A model generated the notes under the pieces. The model was not told the origin of the DNA, searched no databases, and saw only the letters and a program-made list of their open reading frames with translations. 64,000 bases of DNA, from assembly GCA_000471925.1 (NCBI GenBank), contig CP006667.1:3782001-3846000 (forward strand). The letters are read 5' to 3'. Source of the stretch: Ralstonia pickettii DTP0602. Lineage in GTDB: Bacteria; Pseudomonadota; Gammaproteobacteria; Burkholderiales; Burkholderiaceae. Below, one piece after another: positions 19,598 to 31,816 of the stretch; position 1 is the first letter of the stretch; each line of letters begins with the position of its first letter. Made by a program: the position numbers and the translations under genes.

Positions 19598-21040
19598 TTA
19601 CTTCAGGTCAAGCGCACGCTTCACGCCCTCGCCGTAGGCCGGGTCAGCCCTGGTGAAGTGCTCCAGCTGCACGCGCACGATCTCCGCGGGTACGCCCTGC
19701 ATCGACGCCGCGATATTGGCGAACAGGCGCTGGCGCTGGCCTTCGTCGAACAGCCGGAACAGCGCGCCCGGCTGGCTGTAGTAGTCCGAGTCCACGCGGT
19801 GGTCCCAGCGGTCGGCGGCGCCGTCCAGCGCGAGCGGCGGCTCCATCGCGCGCTCGCTGGCGCCGTAGGCGCTTTCGCGGTTGGGCTCGTAGTTCAGCTT
19901 GCCCCCCTGGTTGCCGTCCACGCGCATCGCGCCATCGCGGTGGAAGGTGTTGTGGAACGGGCATTTCGGCGCGTTCACCGGGATCTGGTGGTGGTTGATC
20001 CCGAGGCGATAGCGCTGCGTGTCGCCATACGAGAACAGCCGCCCTTGCAGCATCTTGTCGGGCGAGAAGCCGATGCCCGGCACGATATTGGCCGGATTCA
20101 TCGCCACCTGCTCGACCTCGGCAAAGTAGTTGTCGGGGTTGCGGTTGAGCTCGACCACGCCCACGTCGATCAACGGGTAGTCCTTGTGCGGCCACACCTT
20201 GGTCAGGTCGAACGGGTTGATGTGGTACCTGGCCGCATCGGCTTCCGGCATGACCTGCACGCGCAGGCTCCAGCGCGGGAAGTTGCCCTGTTCGATGTTC
20301 TCGAACAGGTCGCGCTGCGCGCTTTCGCGGTCCGTGGCCACGACCTTGGCCGCTTCTTCATTAGTCCAGCTGGCGATGCCCTGCTGCGACTTGAAGTGGA
20401 ACTTGACGTAGAAGCGCTCGTTGTTGGCGTTGATGAACGAGTACGTATGCGAGCCGAAGCCGTGGATCTGGCGGTAGTTCTGCGGCAGGCCGCGGTCGCT
20501 CATCAGGATGGTGACCTGGTGCAGCGATTCCGGATGGCGCGACCAGAAGTCCCACACCGCGATCGGATCGCGCAGGTTGGTGCGCGGGTTGCGCTTCTGC
20601 GTGTGGATAAAGTCGGGGAACTTGAGCGGGTCGCGCACGAAGAACACCGGGGTGTTGTTGCCGACCACGTCCCAGTTGCCTTCGTCGGTATAGAACTTGA
20701 CCGAGAAGCCGCGCACGTCGCGCTCGGCGTCGGCCGCGCCGCGCTCGCCGGCGACGGTGGAGAAGCGGATAAACAGCGGCGTTTCCTTGCCGATCTCGGC
20801 AAACACCGAAGCCTTGCTGTATTGGCTGATGTTGTGCGTGATCTTCAGCGTACCGTACGCGCCGGAGCCCTTGGCATGAACGCGCCGCTCGGGAATGACC
20901 TCGCGGTCGAAGTGGGCGAGTTTTTCGAGGAACCACACGTCCTGCAGCAGCATCGGTCCGCGCGGGCCGGCGGTCTGCGAATTCTGGTTATCGGCGACCG
21001 GTGCGCCGGCTGCGGTAGTGAGAGTGTCTTTCTTGCTCAT
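19598..21040 (-). CDS. katA: Monofunctional haem catalase
   Basis: Decomposes hydrogen peroxide. The 480 residues fit a small-subunit (clade 3) catalase. Catalytic His is H55 ([12 protein letters not shown]), the distal Asn is N128 ([12 protein letters not shown]) and the proximal haem ligand is Y338 in [14 protein letters not shown]. The ATG at 21040 follows AAGGA and gives the usual N-terminus; an in-frame extension to 21109 is rejected. It lies 343 bases downstream of oxyR on the same strand, with its own AT-rich leader. Confidence 0.97.
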   Translation of the reverse strand: MSKKDTLTTAAGAPVADNQNSQTAGPRGPMLLQDVWFLEKLAHFDREVIPERRVHAKGSGAYGTLKITHNISQYSKASVFAEIGKETPLFIRFSTVAGERGAADAERDVRGFSVKFYTDEGNWDVVGNNTPVFFVRDPLKFPDFIHTQKRNPRTNLRDPIAVWDFWSRHPESLHQVTILMSDRGLPQNYRQIHGFGSHTYSFINANNERFYVKFHFKSQQGIASWTNEEAAKVVATDRESAQRDLFENIEQGNFPRWSLRVQVMPEADAARYHINPFDLTKVWPHKDYPLIDVGVVELNRNPDNYFAEVEQVAMNPANIVPGIGFSPDKMLQGRLFSYGDTQRYRLGINHHQIPVNAPKCPFHNTFHRDGAMRVDGNQGGKLNYEPNRESAYGASERAMEPPLALDGAADRWDHRVDSDYYSQPGALFRLFDEGQRQRLFANIAASMQGVPAEIVRVQLEHFTRADPAYGEGVKRALDLK

Positions 21041-21078
21041 CTTGTCCTTCTTGTGGGTAGCTGAACGGAATCGGCGCG

Positions 21079-21192
21079 TCAGTTCGCGGCCGCGTAGCAG
21101 GCAAGACAATCGAGCAGGCAGCGCCCCATGCGGGAAAAAATCGGGCGCTCAGGGATGGTGCCTGGAATGAATCGGGCGCTGCTGCTCATCAT
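21079..21192 (-). CDS. Possible small ORF upstream of katA
   Basis: A 37-residue frame starting with ATG ATG, preceded at a good distance by AGGGAG, and ending 38 bases before the katA ATG. Its product (beginning [19 protein letters not shown]) is not recognised. It contains three cysteines in the last half (CLLDCLACY). It could be a leader peptide or chance; only the ribosome site and position speak for it. Confidence 0.3.
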   Translation of the reverse strand: MMSSSARFIPGTIPERPIFSRMGRCLLDCLACYAAAN

Positions 21193-21268
21193 CGGTCTCC
21201 CTGGCTGATCGACGCGTCGCGCATCGACGAGACCAAGTGTACAAAGAGGCTATCAAGAAGAGAATTTA

Positions 21269-21301
21269 ATTATTTATACCTATGTGTTAGGTCAAATCTA
21301 T
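21269..21301 (-). promoter_or_regulatory. Candidate OxyR-binding motifs upstream of katA
   Basis: On the minus strand ATAGATTTGACCTAA (21287-21301) matches the OxyR half-operator ATAGnTnnnAnCTAT at all specified positions but the last. After 3 bases a weaker second half, ATAGGTATAAATAAT (21269-21283), follows. The E. coli spacing between half-operators is 7, so the geometry is unusual. Position in the AT-rich katA leader and the adjacent oxyR gene support it. Confidence 0.4.
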
Positions 21302-21326
21302 CTCTCTTGCCGACCGCGAGACCAAC

Positions 21327-21365
21327 AAAAAAGGCCGCAGCGGAAGGAATTCCGTGCGGCCTTTT
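21327..21365 (-). terminator. Intrinsic terminator after oxyR
   Basis: Minus strand GGCCGCA ... TGCGGCC 7-bp stem with inner pairing, followed by TTTTTT. It is 19 bases past the oxyR stop, separating oxyR from katA. Confidence 0.8.
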
Positions 21366-21383
21366 AAGTACCCGGTAAAGCAA

Positions 21384-22334
21384 TCAGGCAGCTTCTGCCA
21401 GATCCTTGGCGTCGAGCCTGCGCACGCCCTGCAGGTCGCACGCGGCCACGGCATTGGCCAGCGCTTCCATTGCCGGCAGACGGGTAAAGCTCTTGCGCCA
21501 GGCCAGCACCACCCGGCGATCCGGCACGGGATCGGCAAACGGCACATAGGCCAGCATGTCGCCCTTGGCCTTCATGTCAGGCACCGAGGTGCGCGGCAGC
21601 ACGGTGATGCCGACCCCGCTGGCGACCATATGGCGGATGGTCTCCAGCGACGAGCCCTCGAAGGTCTTCTGGATACCGTCGGCCGCCTGCGAGAAGCGCG
21701 ACAGCTCGGGGCACACGCCCAGCACATGGTCGCGGAAGCAGTGGCCGCTGCCGAGCAGCAGCATGGTTTGCCGCTTGAGTTCATCCGGGTCGATCGCGCG
21801 CGCCTGCGCCAGTTCGTGGCCGCGCGGCACGGCGACGACAAAGGGCTCGTCATAGAGCGGACGCACCGTCAGGCCGGAATCGGCGAACGGCTCGGCCATC
21901 ACCGCGCAGTCGATCTCGCCCTGCTTGAGCAGCTCGATCAGCTTGTGGGTGTAGTTCTCCTGCAGCATCAGCGGCATCTGCGGCACGGTCTCGATCATCT
22001 GCTTGACCAGCGACGGCAACAGGTACGGCCCGATGGTGTAGATCACGCCCACGCGCAGCGGGCCCGCCAGCGGGTCCTTGCCCTGCTTGGCAATCTCGCG
22101 GATGGCCATGGTCTGTTCGAGCACACGCTGGGCCTGCGCGACGATCTGCTCGCCGATGGACGTCACCGACACCTCGGAGGTGCCGCGCTCGAAAATCTGC
22201 ACGTTGAGTTCGTCTTCCAGCTTCTTGATCGCGACCGACAGGGTCGGCTGCGAGACGAAGCAGGCTTCGGCGGCCCGGCCGAAATGGCGCTCTCGCGCCA
22301 CGGCGACGATGTACTTGAGTTCGGTGAGCGTCAT
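21384..22334 (-). CDS. oxyR: Hydrogen-peroxide-sensing LysR regulator OxyR
   Basis: Redox-activated transcription factor for peroxide defence, 316 residues. The N-terminal winged HTH is typical LysR (LTELKYIVAVARERHFGRAA). The peroxide-sensing cysteines fall exactly at C199 and C208 (GSGHCFRDHVLGVCPE), the E. coli OxyR positions. It is followed by its own terminator and then katA, a small ORF and dps on the same strand, making a compact oxidative-stress locus. recG lies upstream in the same direction with a 113-base gap. Confidence 0.97.
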   Translation of the reverse strand: MTLTELKYIVAVARERHFGRAAEACFVSQPTLSVAIKKLEDELNVQIFERGTSEVSVTSIGEQIVAQAQRVLEQTMAIREIAKQGKDPLAGPLRVGVIYTIGPYLLPSLVKQMIETVPQMPLMLQENYTHKLIELLKQGEIDCAVMAEPFADSGLTVRPLYDEPFVVAVPRGHELAQARAIDPDELKRQTMLLLGSGHCFRDHVLGVCPELSRFSQAADGIQKTFEGSSLETIRHMVASGVGITVLPRTSVPDMKAKGDMLAYVPFADPVPDRRVVLAWRKSFTRLPAMEALANAVAACDLQGVRRLDAKDLAEAA

Positions 22335-22447
22335 GACTTATCGAGTTGCGGTAGGCGATAGATTTTACCTTCGATTGCCGCTTCTGTCAGAGCGCCAACG
22401 CATTGTGTCGACGCATGCGAAGCATCGCGCACCTGGACAGGCGCCGG

Positions 22448-24622
22448 TCAGGCTTTCAGATAGTGCTCGCGCCCGCCGAGCCAGCGCGAAAGGTGTGCTT
22501 CGACCGCTTCCGGAAAGCGCTCCAGCATCAGCTCGGCCGCCTCCTGCGCGTATTCCACCAGCCATGCGTCGGTCTGCAGGTCGGCAAAGCGCAGCATGGC
22601 CTCGCCCGACTGGCGTGCGCCCAGGAACTCACCGGGGCCACGGATTTCCAGGTCGCGCCGCGCGATCTCGAAGCCGTCGGTGGTCTCGCGCATGGTCGCC
22701 AGCCGTTCGCGCGCGGTCGGCGACAGCGGCGCCTGGTACATCAGCAGGCACACCGATTCGGCGCTGCCCCGCCCCACCCGCCCGCGCAACTGGTGCAGCT
22801 GGGCCAGGCCAAAGCGCTCGGCATGCTCGATCACCATCAGCGAGGCATTGGGCACGTCCACGCCCACTTCGATCACGGTCGTGGCCACCAGCACCTGCAT
22901 GCGGTTGGCGCTGAAGTCGTCCATCACCGACGCTTTCTCCGCCGGCGGCAGGCGGCCGTGCACCAGGCCCACTCGCAGGTCAGGGAGCGCGGCGACCAGC
23001 GTCTCGTAGGTCTCCACCGCGGTCTGCAGCTGCAGCGCCTCGCTTTCCTCGATCAGCGGACAGACCCAGTAGACCTGGCGCCCTTCCGCGGCGGCATGGT
23101 GCACGCGCGCGATCACCTCGTCGCGGCGCGCATCGTTGACCAGCCGCGTGACGATGGGCGTGCGGCCCGGCGGCAGTTCGTCGATCACCGACACGTCGAG
23201 GTCGGCGTAATACGTCATGGCGAGCGTGCGTGGGATCGGCGTGGCCGACATCATCAGCTGGTGCGGCACCGTGTCCGGCGCCGGCACATCGCTGGCACCC
23301 GCCTTGCCGCGCAGCGCCAGCCGCTGCGCCACGCCGAAGCGGTGCTGCTCGTCGACCACCGACAGGCCCAGCTTCGCAAAGCGCACGGCGTCCTGGATCA
23401 GCGCATGGGTGCCGATCACCAGCTGCGCCTCGCCCGATTCCACGCGCGCGGCGGCCTCGCGCTTCTCGCGCGCCTTCAGGCTGCCGGCCAGCCAGACCAC
23501 CGGCACGCCCAGTGGCTCCAGCCACGCGGACAGCTTGCGGTAGTGTTGCTCGGCCAGGATTTCGGTGGGCGCCATCAGCGCCGCCTGGTAGCCGGCGTCG
23601 ATCGCCTGGCACGCCGCCAGCGCGGCGACGATGGTCTTGCCGCTGCCGACATCGCCCTGCAGCAGCCGGTGCATCGGGTGCGGCCGCGTCATGTCGGCGG
23701 CAATCTCCGCGACCACGCGTTCCTGCGCGCCGGTCAGCCGGAATGGCAGCGCGGCCAGGAAGCGGGTCAGCAAACCGCCCTCGCGGCGCGACATGGTCGG
23801 CGCGGTCTTCTCGCGCCGCGCCGCGTGTGCGCGCCGCAGCGAAATCTGCTGCGCAAGCAGCTCGTCGAACTTGATGCGCTGCCAGGCCGGGTGCGAGCGG
23901 TCGGCCAGCGCGGCCTCGCTTTCCTGCGGCGGCGGCGCATGCAGCAGGCGCAGGCAGTCGGCCAGCGGGCGCAGGTGCAGCCGGGCCAGCGGCCCTTGCA
24001 GCACCGCCTGCGGCAGCGTCTCGGGCATGGGTGTGCGCGACAGCGCGCCGCCGATGGCCTTGCGCAAGTAGGCCTGTGCGATACCGGCGGTGGATGGATA
24101 CACGGGTGTCAGGCGGTCCGGCAGCGCTTCGCCGTGCACCACCGGGCGCACCGTCGGGTGCACCATCTCGGCGCCGAAGAAACCGCCGCGGACCTCGCCG
24201 CGCACGCGCAGGCGCACGCCCTCGGCCATCTGCTTGGTCTGGCTGCCGTAGAAGTTGAGGAAGCGCAGCGTCAGTTCGCCGCTGTCGTCGGCGATCTTGA
24301 CCACCAGCTGGCGGCGCGGCCGGAACGTGACTTCATTGGAGATGACCTCGCCTTCGACCTGCGCCGGCTGGCCCGCCCCGGCGCGGCGGATTGCGTCGGC
24401 GATCGGTGCCAGCGTGGTCTCGTCCTCGTAGCGCATCGGCAGGTGCAGCACCAGGTCGACGGGACGGCGCAGGCCCAGCTTGGCCAGGCGCGCGGCCGCC
24501 GATGATGTGCCCGAAGCTGTAGCCTTGCCCTTTGCCTCGCCAGCCTTGCCACGCGCGGGCGCCGCCGCTTCCTTGGCGGCATCGGCAGGGTCCTGGATCG
24601 GGTCGGCGGCGGTTCCGGGCAT
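22448..24622 (-). CDS. recG: ATP-dependent DNA helicase RecG
   Basis: Branch-migration helicase that regresses stalled forks and processes recombination intermediates. About 724 residues from the ATG at 24622. It has an N-terminal wedge/OB domain, then Walker A GDVGSGKT (about 323-330), the DEQH box (VVDEQHRFG) and a C-terminal helicase half with [12 protein letters not shown] and [12 protein letters not shown]. The first 45 or so residues are Ala/Lys-rich and poorly structured, so the exact start is uncertain; a TTG three codons upstream is an alternative. Confidence 0.95.
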   Translation of the reverse strand: MPGTAADPIQDPADAAKEAAAPARGKAGEAKGKATASGTSSAAARLAKLGLRRPVDLVLHLPMRYEDETTLAPIADAIRRAGAGQPAQVEGEVISNEVTFRPRRQLVVKIADDSGELTLRFLNFYGSQTKQMAEGVRLRVRGEVRGGFFGAEMVHPTVRPVVHGEALPDRLTPVYPSTAGIAQAYLRKAIGGALSRTPMPETLPQAVLQGPLARLHLRPLADCLRLLHAPPPQESEAALADRSHPAWQRIKFDELLAQQISLRRAHAARREKTAPTMSRREGGLLTRFLAALPFRLTGAQERVVAEIAADMTRPHPMHRLLQGDVGSGKTIVAALAACQAIDAGYQAALMAPTEILAEQHYRKLSAWLEPLGVPVVWLAGSLKAREKREAAARVESGEAQLVIGTHALIQDAVRFAKLGLSVVDEQHRFGVAQRLALRGKAGASDVPAPDTVPHQLMMSATPIPRTLAMTYYADLDVSVIDELPPGRTPIVTRLVNDARRDEVIARVHHAAAEGRQVYWVCPLIEESEALQLQTAVETYETLVAALPDLRVGLVHGRLPPAEKASVMDDFSANRMQVLVATTVIEVGVDVPNASLMVIEHAERFGLAQLHQLRGRVGRGSAESVCLLMYQAPLSPTARERLATMRETTDGFEIARRDLEIRGPGEFLGARQSGEAMLRFADLQTDAWLVEYAQEAAELMLERFPEAVEAHLSRWLGGREHYLKA

Positions 24623-24854
24623 CGGCAACAAAATTGGCAGCAGTCGCTGCGGTTTCGGCTTGGGCGGCTGGCTCGGGCCGGCAAATAGCGGGTATCACAC
24701 CCGGCCCGGCGTCTGGCGGGCCCGTGGCCTTACAATATCGGATTCGCCGATTGTACCCATGCCGGCTGTCGCCAAGGGCAGCGGAGTGCCGCTTTGTGCC
24801 CCACTTAGCCTCTCCGGCCCGCATGGCTGCCGGCCGCCCCCTGCCGTTTCCACG

Positions 24855-27073
<2,219 letters not shown>

Positions 27074-27078
27074 AAGCG

Positions 27079-27108
27079 GGCGCCGGCGCGAACTTTCCCG
27101 CCGGCGCC
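27079..27108. terminator. GC hairpin after tgt
   Basis: Perfect 10-bp stem GGCGCCGGCG (27079-27088) / CGCCGGCGCC (27099-27108), 10-base loop, starting 5 bases after the tgt stop. No T-run follows, so termination or attenuation is uncertain. Confidence 0.45.
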
Positions 27109-27292
27109 GGTCGAATAGCCCGGGTCATGCACCGGTGAACGTGCGGACAGCGCGCGGAAACTGGCGCCGCCCCGAGTCGCCCCGGAATCACCCCGAACAA
27201 ACCCGTATTCCGCCCTAGAATGCCTGAGGCGGGCAGAATGCGAATGGTAGAATGCTCGATTAACTGACTGACTTTTGTGACGGAGAACCAAC

Positions 27293-27619
27293 GTGTTGAT
27301 TTCTAACGCATTTGCCCAGACCGCCGGTGCCGGCGGCGCGGCTGGCGGCCTGATGAGCTTCCTGCCCATCATCCTGATGTTTGCGGTGCTGTGGTTCATC
27401 ATGATCCGCCCGCAAATGAAGCGCCAGAAGGAATCAAAGGCGATGCTCGAAGCGCTGGCCAAGAACGATGAAGTCGTCACCGCCGGCGGTATCCTGGGCC
27501 GCGTGACCAAGGTCACCGACCAGTACGTCGGTCTGGAAATCGCCACGGGCACGGAAATCACCGTGCAGAAGAACGCCGTGACCACGGTGCTGCCGAAGGG
27601 CTCGCTGAAGGCGCTCTGA
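27293..27619 (+). CDS. yajC: Preprotein translocase accessory subunit YajC
   Basis: Small single-span membrane protein of 108 residues that joins SecDF in the holo-translocon. The hydrophobic helix lies at about residues 22-42 (MSFLPIILMFAVLWFIMIRP), followed by a basic cytosolic tail RPQMKRQKESKAM and the conserved DEVVTAGGILGRV. A GTG start at 27293 is chosen because CGGAG precedes it and the next in-frame ATG would remove the N-terminus. Confidence 0.95.
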   Translation: MLISNAFAQTAGAGGAAGGLMSFLPIILMFAVLWFIMIRPQMKRQKESKAMLEALAKNDEVVTAGGILGRVTKVTDQYVGLEIATGTEITVQKNAVTTVLPKGSLKAL

Positions 27620-27828
27620 TCCGCCGAGCGCCCACGCGACTCCCGCCTTTGTCTTTTCCGGCATGCCCGTTCGCGCATGCCCCGGCAGCCGCCTGATCCA
27701 GCCCGACGAAGCCCCGGCGGCTTCCATCCGTGGCTGCCAGGCGGCTGTTTGCCAAACCGGTTCGGCGCCGCCGACGTGGCGCGCCACGCCTGCGCCGGCC
27801 CCGCCAACCGCTGAATGACTGGCCCGAG

Positions 27829-29700
27829 ATGAATCGTTATCCGCTTTGGAAGTACATCGTGATCCTGGTGGCCCTGGCCATCGGCATCATCTATACCTTG
27901 CCGAACTTCTTCGGCGAGGCGCCCGCCGTGCAGGTGTCTTCGGGCAAGGCCACGGTCAAGGTCGACTTGTCCATGCAGAAGCAGGTCGAAGAGATCCTGG
28001 CGCAGAACCAGTTCCGGCCTGACGGCGTGTTCTTCGACATTTCCGGCCAGTCGGGCTCGGTCAAGGCGCGTTTCCGCACCACCGACGAGCAGCTCAAGGC
28101 CAAGGACGTGCTGTCGCGCTCGCTCAACCCGGTCCCCGCCGACCCCACCTACGTGGTTGCGCTGAACCTGCTGTCGGGCTCGCCGCACTGGCTGACCGCC
28201 ATGCACGCGCTGCCGATGTACCTGGGTCTGGACCTGCGCGGCGGCGTGCACTTCCTGCTGCAGGTCGACATGAAGGGCGCCGTCGACAAGAAGCTCGACA
28301 GCCTGGCCGGCGACGCGCGCACGCTGCTGCGCGACAAGGGCATCCGCCACGGCGGCATCGACCGCGACGGCGAGCGCCTGACGGTGCGCTTCAACAATGC
28401 CGACGAAGCCAACCGCGCCCGTGCCGTGCTGGCCGAGAACCTGCGCGAAGTGGCCTTCGCCATGGACGGCAACAACATCGTCGGCACCTTCACCGAGGCC
28501 GCGCGCAAGGCCGTGCAGGACGCCGCGGTCAAGCAGAACATCACCACGCTGCACAACCGCGTGAACGAACTGGGCGTGGCCGAGCCGGTGATCCAGCAGC
28601 AAGGCGCCGACCGCATCGTGGTGCAGCTGCCGGGCGTGCAGGACACCGCCAAGGCCAAGGACATCATCGGCCGCACCGCCACGCTGGAAGCGCGCCTGGT
28701 CGACAACGACGCGCCGCGCAGCCCGCGCCCGGGCGACCCGGTCCCGTTCGGCAGCGAACTCTTCACGCAAGGCAACGGCGCCCCGGTGGTGCTGAAGAAG
28801 CAGGTCATCTTCACCGGCGATCGCATTGAAAGCGCCTCGGCCGGCTTCGACCAGAACCAGCAGCCTTCGGTCAACATCAAGCTCGACGCCCAGGGCGGCC
28901 GCGTGCTCCGCGACGTCTCGCGCGAGAACCTGAAGAAGCCGATGGCGATCGTGCTGTTCGAGAAGGGCAAGGGTGAAGTGCTGACGGTGGCGACGATCCA
29001 GTCCGAACTGGGCTCGAGCTTCCAGATCACCGGCTCCTATTCGACCGAAGCCGCCAACGACCTGGCCCTGCTGCTGCGCGCCGGCTCGCTGGCCGCGCCG
29101 ATGGAAATCATCGAAGAGCGCACCATCGGCCCGTCGCTGGGCGCCGACAACATCCAGAAGGGTTTTGACTCGGTCGCCTACGGCTTTGCCGCGATCGGCG
29201 TGTTCATGATCCTGTACTACATGCTGTTCGGCGTGTTCTCGGTGCTGGCGCTGGGCGTGAACCTGCTGCTGCTGATCGCCGTGCTGTCGATGCTGCAGGC
29301 CACGCTGACGCTGCCGGGCATCGCCGCCATCGCGCTGGTGCTGGGCATGGCCATCGACGCCAACGTGCTGATCAACGAGCGCATCCGCGAGGAACTGCGC
29401 GCGGGCGCGTCGCCGCAGATGGCGATCGCGGTCGGCTTCGACCGCGCCTGGGCCACCATCCTGGACTCGAACGTGACCACGCTGATCGCCGGCCTGGCGC
29501 TGCTGGCCTTCGGTTCGGGCCCGGTGCGCGGCTTTGCCGTGGTGCACTGCCTGGGCATCCTGACCTCGATGTTCTCGGCGGTGTTCTTCAACCGCGGCCT
29601 GGTCAACCTCTGGTACGGCCGCAAGAAGAAGCTGCAGAGCGTGGCCATCGGCCAGATCTGGAAGCCGGGCAACGCCACCGACACGCCGGTCGCCAAGTAA
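27829..29700 (+). CDS. secD: Protein translocase subunit SecD
   Basis: RND-type inner-membrane protein that uses the proton gradient to complete protein export. It has 623 residues: TM1 (WKYIVILVALAIGIIYTLP), a large periplasmic P1 region containing YLGLDLRGGVHFLLQVD, and five C-terminal helices with VLGMAIDANVLINERIREE, the SecD signature. The ATG at 27829 gives the standard N-terminus. secF begins 53 bases downstream. Confidence 0.97.
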   Translation: MNRYPLWKYIVILVALAIGIIYTLPNFFGEAPAVQVSSGKATVKVDLSMQKQVEEILAQNQFRPDGVFFDISGQSGSVKARFRTTDEQLKAKDVLSRSLNPVPADPTYVVALNLLSGSPHWLTAMHALPMYLGLDLRGGVHFLLQVDMKGAVDKKLDSLAGDARTLLRDKGIRHGGIDRDGERLTVRFNNADEANRARAVLAENLREVAFAMDGNNIVGTFTEAARKAVQDAAVKQNITTLHNRVNELGVAEPVIQQQGADRIVVQLPGVQDTAKAKDIIGRTATLEARLVDNDAPRSPRPGDPVPFGSELFTQGNGAPVVLKKQVIFTGDRIESASAGFDQNQQPSVNIKLDAQGGRVLRDVSRENLKKPMAIVLFEKGKGEVLTVATIQSELGSSFQITGSYSTEAANDLALLLRAGSLAAPMEIIEERTIGPSLGADNIQKGFDSVAYGFAAIGVFMILYYMLFGVFSVLALGVNLLLLIAVLSMLQATLTLPGIAAIALVLGMAIDANVLINERIREELRAGASPQMAIAVGFDRAWATILDSNVTTLIAGLALLAFGSGPVRGFAVVHCLGILTSMFSAVFFNRGLVNLWYGRKKKLQSVAIGQIWKPGNATDTPVAK

Positions 29701-29753
29701 AGCGGGCGGCAGAGCCGATCAGCAACAACTAGCAGTACAGAACAGGATTCAAC

Positions 29754-30725
29754 ATGGAATTCTTCCGCATCCGGCGCGACATTCCGTTCATGAAGCACGC
29801 GTTGGTCTTCAACGTGATTTCCTTCCTGACGTTTGCCGCCGCCGTGTTCTTCCTCTGGCACAAGGGCCTGCACCTGTCGATCGAATTCACCGGCGGCACG
29901 GTGATGGAGGTCAGCTACCAGCAGGCTGCCGACCTGGAAAAGATCCGTGGCCAGGTGGGCAAGCTGGGCTATACCGACGTGCAGGTGCAGAACTTCGGCA
30001 CCTCGCGAGACGTCATGATCCGCCTGCCGCTGCAGAAGGGTCCGGACGGCAAGCCCGTCACCTCGGCCCAGCAGAGCGAGCAGGTGATGACCGCGCTGCA
30101 GGCCGCCTCGCCTGACGTGAAGCTGCAACGGGTGGAGTTCGTCGGCCCGCAGGTGGGCAAGGAACTGGCCACCGACGGCCTGCTGGCCCTCTTGTGCGTG
30201 GTGGCCGGCATCGTGATCTACCTGTCGTTCCGCTTTGAGTGGAAGTTCGCGGTGGCGGGCATCATCGCCAACCTGCACGACGTGGTCATCATCCTGGGCT
30301 TCTTCGCCTACTTCCAGTGGGAATTCTCGCTGTCGGTGCTGGCGGCGGTGCTGGCGGTGCTGGGCTACTCGGTCAACGAATCGGTGGTGATCTTCGACCG
30401 GGTGCGCGAGAACTTCCGCAAGTTCCGCAAGATGACCACCCACGAGATCATCGACAACGCGATCACCAGCACCATCTCGCGCACTATCATCACCCACGGC
30501 TCGACCCAGATGATGGTGCTGTCGATGTTCTTCTTCGGCGGCCCCACGCTGCACTACTTCGCGCTCGCGCTGACGGTGGGTATCCTGTTCGGTATCTACT
30601 CGTCGGTGTTCGTGGCCGCGGCGCTGGCGATGTGGCTGGGCGTCAAGCGCGAGGACCTGGTCAAGGGCGACAAGAAGTCAGATTCGACCGACCGCAACGA
30701 CCCCAACTACGGCGCGCAGGCCTGA
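29754..30725 (+). CDS. secF: Protein translocase subunit SecF
   Basis: Partner of SecD in the export motor, 323 residues. N-terminal TM1 is followed by SIEFTGGTVMEVSY, the SecF periplasmic signature, then five C-terminal helices including GYSVNESVVIFDRVREN. It is the last gene of the yajC-secD-secF set, followed by a strong palindromic terminator. Confidence 0.97.
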   Translation: MEFFRIRRDIPFMKHALVFNVISFLTFAAAVFFLWHKGLHLSIEFTGGTVMEVSYQQAADLEKIRGQVGKLGYTDVQVQNFGTSRDVMIRLPLQKGPDGKPVTSAQQSEQVMTALQAASPDVKLQRVEFVGPQVGKELATDGLLALLCVVAGIVIYLSFRFEWKFAVAGIIANLHDVVIILGFFAYFQWEFSLSVLAAVLAVLGYSVNESVVIFDRVRENFRKFRKMTTHEIIDNAITSTISRTIITHGSTQMMVLSMFFFGGPTLHYFALALTVGILFGIYSSVFVAAALAMWLGVKREDLVKGDKKSDSTDRNDPNYGAQA

Positions 30726-30759
30726 CGGCCCGAACGCAGGCAAAAGAAGCCGGCAAAGA

Positions 30760-30786
30760 AATGGCGCCCCGCGGGGCGCCATTTTC
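30760..30786. terminator. Bidirectional terminator between secF and phcQ
   Basis: Perfect palindrome AATGGCGCCCC-GCGGGGCGCCATT followed by TT on the plus strand and preceded by AAA, so it can serve both convergent transcripts. Confidence 0.8.
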
Positions 30787-30808
30787 ATTGCGTGAAGCGA
30801 TCCGGAGA

Positions 30809-31816
30809 TCAGACTTGCTCGGCGAAGCGCTCGATCCACGCCGCCAGCCGGTCGGCCGCGAAGCTCTCGCTGCGTGGGCCCGTGCGGCACACGATGGTGT
30901 CACCGTCGCGCGCGAACTTCACCGCGCCGCCGACCTCCTCCAGCCATAGCAGGCTCGCCAGCCAGGCCGCGTGCGGCGCCGACACGGGCTTGCCCACCGG
31001 CTGCGCCAGGAACTCGGCCAGCGTGGCCGGTGCGGTCCACACCACGGTGTCGCCGTCGCGGCGCACCACCTCGCTGCCGAGCGCGTCGGCGATCACCGTC
31101 GGGGCATCGGCCGCGCCCTTGCCCGCGTTGGCGCTACGCAGTTCCGCCAGGCGCGTGCCCACGGCATGGCCGAAGCTGCCGCTACGCTCGGATTCCGCGC
31201 GTACCAGGTCGGCGTAGTCCATGCGCTGCCAGTCCGGCTCGGCGTTGCGCGCGCCGGCCAGGTCGACCGCCGCCAGGTAGGTTTCCACCGGCTGGAAGCG
31301 GCCGGGGCCGATGAGGCTGGCGCACAGTGCGTGCAGCATGCCGATGCGGGTGGCCACGGTCTGGGTCTGCAGCACGGCCAGCTTCTCGCGCACCAGCTGG
31401 TCGCGTTCCTTGCGCAGGCCGGACAGCTCCAGCGCCTGCTTCAGTTCCATGCGCAGCGCCGTGATGTCCCACGGCTTCTTGATATAGCGGTGGATCTGGC
31501 CCTCGTTGACCGCTGCGACGGTCTGGTCGAGCTCCGAATACGCCGTGGTCAGGATGCGCACGATATGCGGGTAGCGCTCGCGCGCATAGCGCAGCAGTTC
31601 GTTGCCGTACTCGCCCGGCATGCGCTGGTCAGACACCAGCACGGCCAGGCTGTCGGCGTGGGCATCGAGCAGCGCCTTGCCCTCTTCCACCGAGCCGCCG
31701 GTCACCACCGGCGCCAGCGCACCGATGGCGCGCTGGAAGTACTTCACGGCGGTCGCCTCGTCATCGACGAACAGAATCGCCGGGGGTGGTGCCTGGGTGG
31801 CAATCAGTTCGCTCAT
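30809..31816 (-). CDS. phcQ: Response regulator PhcQ of the Phc quorum-sensing system
   Basis: Receiver protein of 335 residues. The REC domain has the acidic pair D18-D19 (ILFVDDEATAVKYF), phospho-acceptor D63 (VLVSDQRMPG) and the conserved Lys in YIKKPWD. About 200 C-terminal residues follow with no DNA-binding motif I can name. It overlaps the phcR stop by 4 bases (ATGA), so it is coupled to it. In Ralstonia solanacearum PhcQ is the last gene of phcBSRQ and contributes to signal relay to PhcA; the name here rests on the matching order methyltransferase, kinase, REC-kinase, REC and on domain layout. Confidence 0.82.
   Translation of the reverse strand: MSELIATQAPPPAILFVDDEATAVKYFQRAIGALAPVVTGGSVEEGKALLDAHADSLAVLVSDQRMPGEYGNELLRYARERYPHIVRILTTAYSELDQTVAAVNEGQIHRYIKKPWDITALRMELKQALELSGLRKERDQLVREKLAVLQTQTVATRIGMLHALCASLIGPGRFQPVETYLAAVDLAGARNAEPDWQRMDYADLVRAESERSGSFGHAVGTRLAELRSANAGKGAADAPTVIADALGSEVVRRDGDTVVWTAPATLAEFLAQPVGKPVSAPHAAWLASLLWLEEVGGAVKFARDGDTIVCRTGPRSESFAADRLAAWIERFAEQV

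Larger units (their letters stand above)
21041..21383. other. katA leader / oxyR 3' region
   Basis: Roughly 340 bases with no recognised gene. It contains the oxyR terminator (21327-21365), an AT-rich segment at 21240-21300 unlike its GC-rich surroundings that likely holds the katA promoter and OxyR-like sites, and a possible 37-codon small ORF (21079-21192, minus). Confidence 0.6.

Noticed and set aside
27216..27255. Three AGAATGC repeats before yajC
   Set aside because: Spacing is irregular (18 and 14 bases) and the unit is only 7 bases; at best alternative -10 elements.
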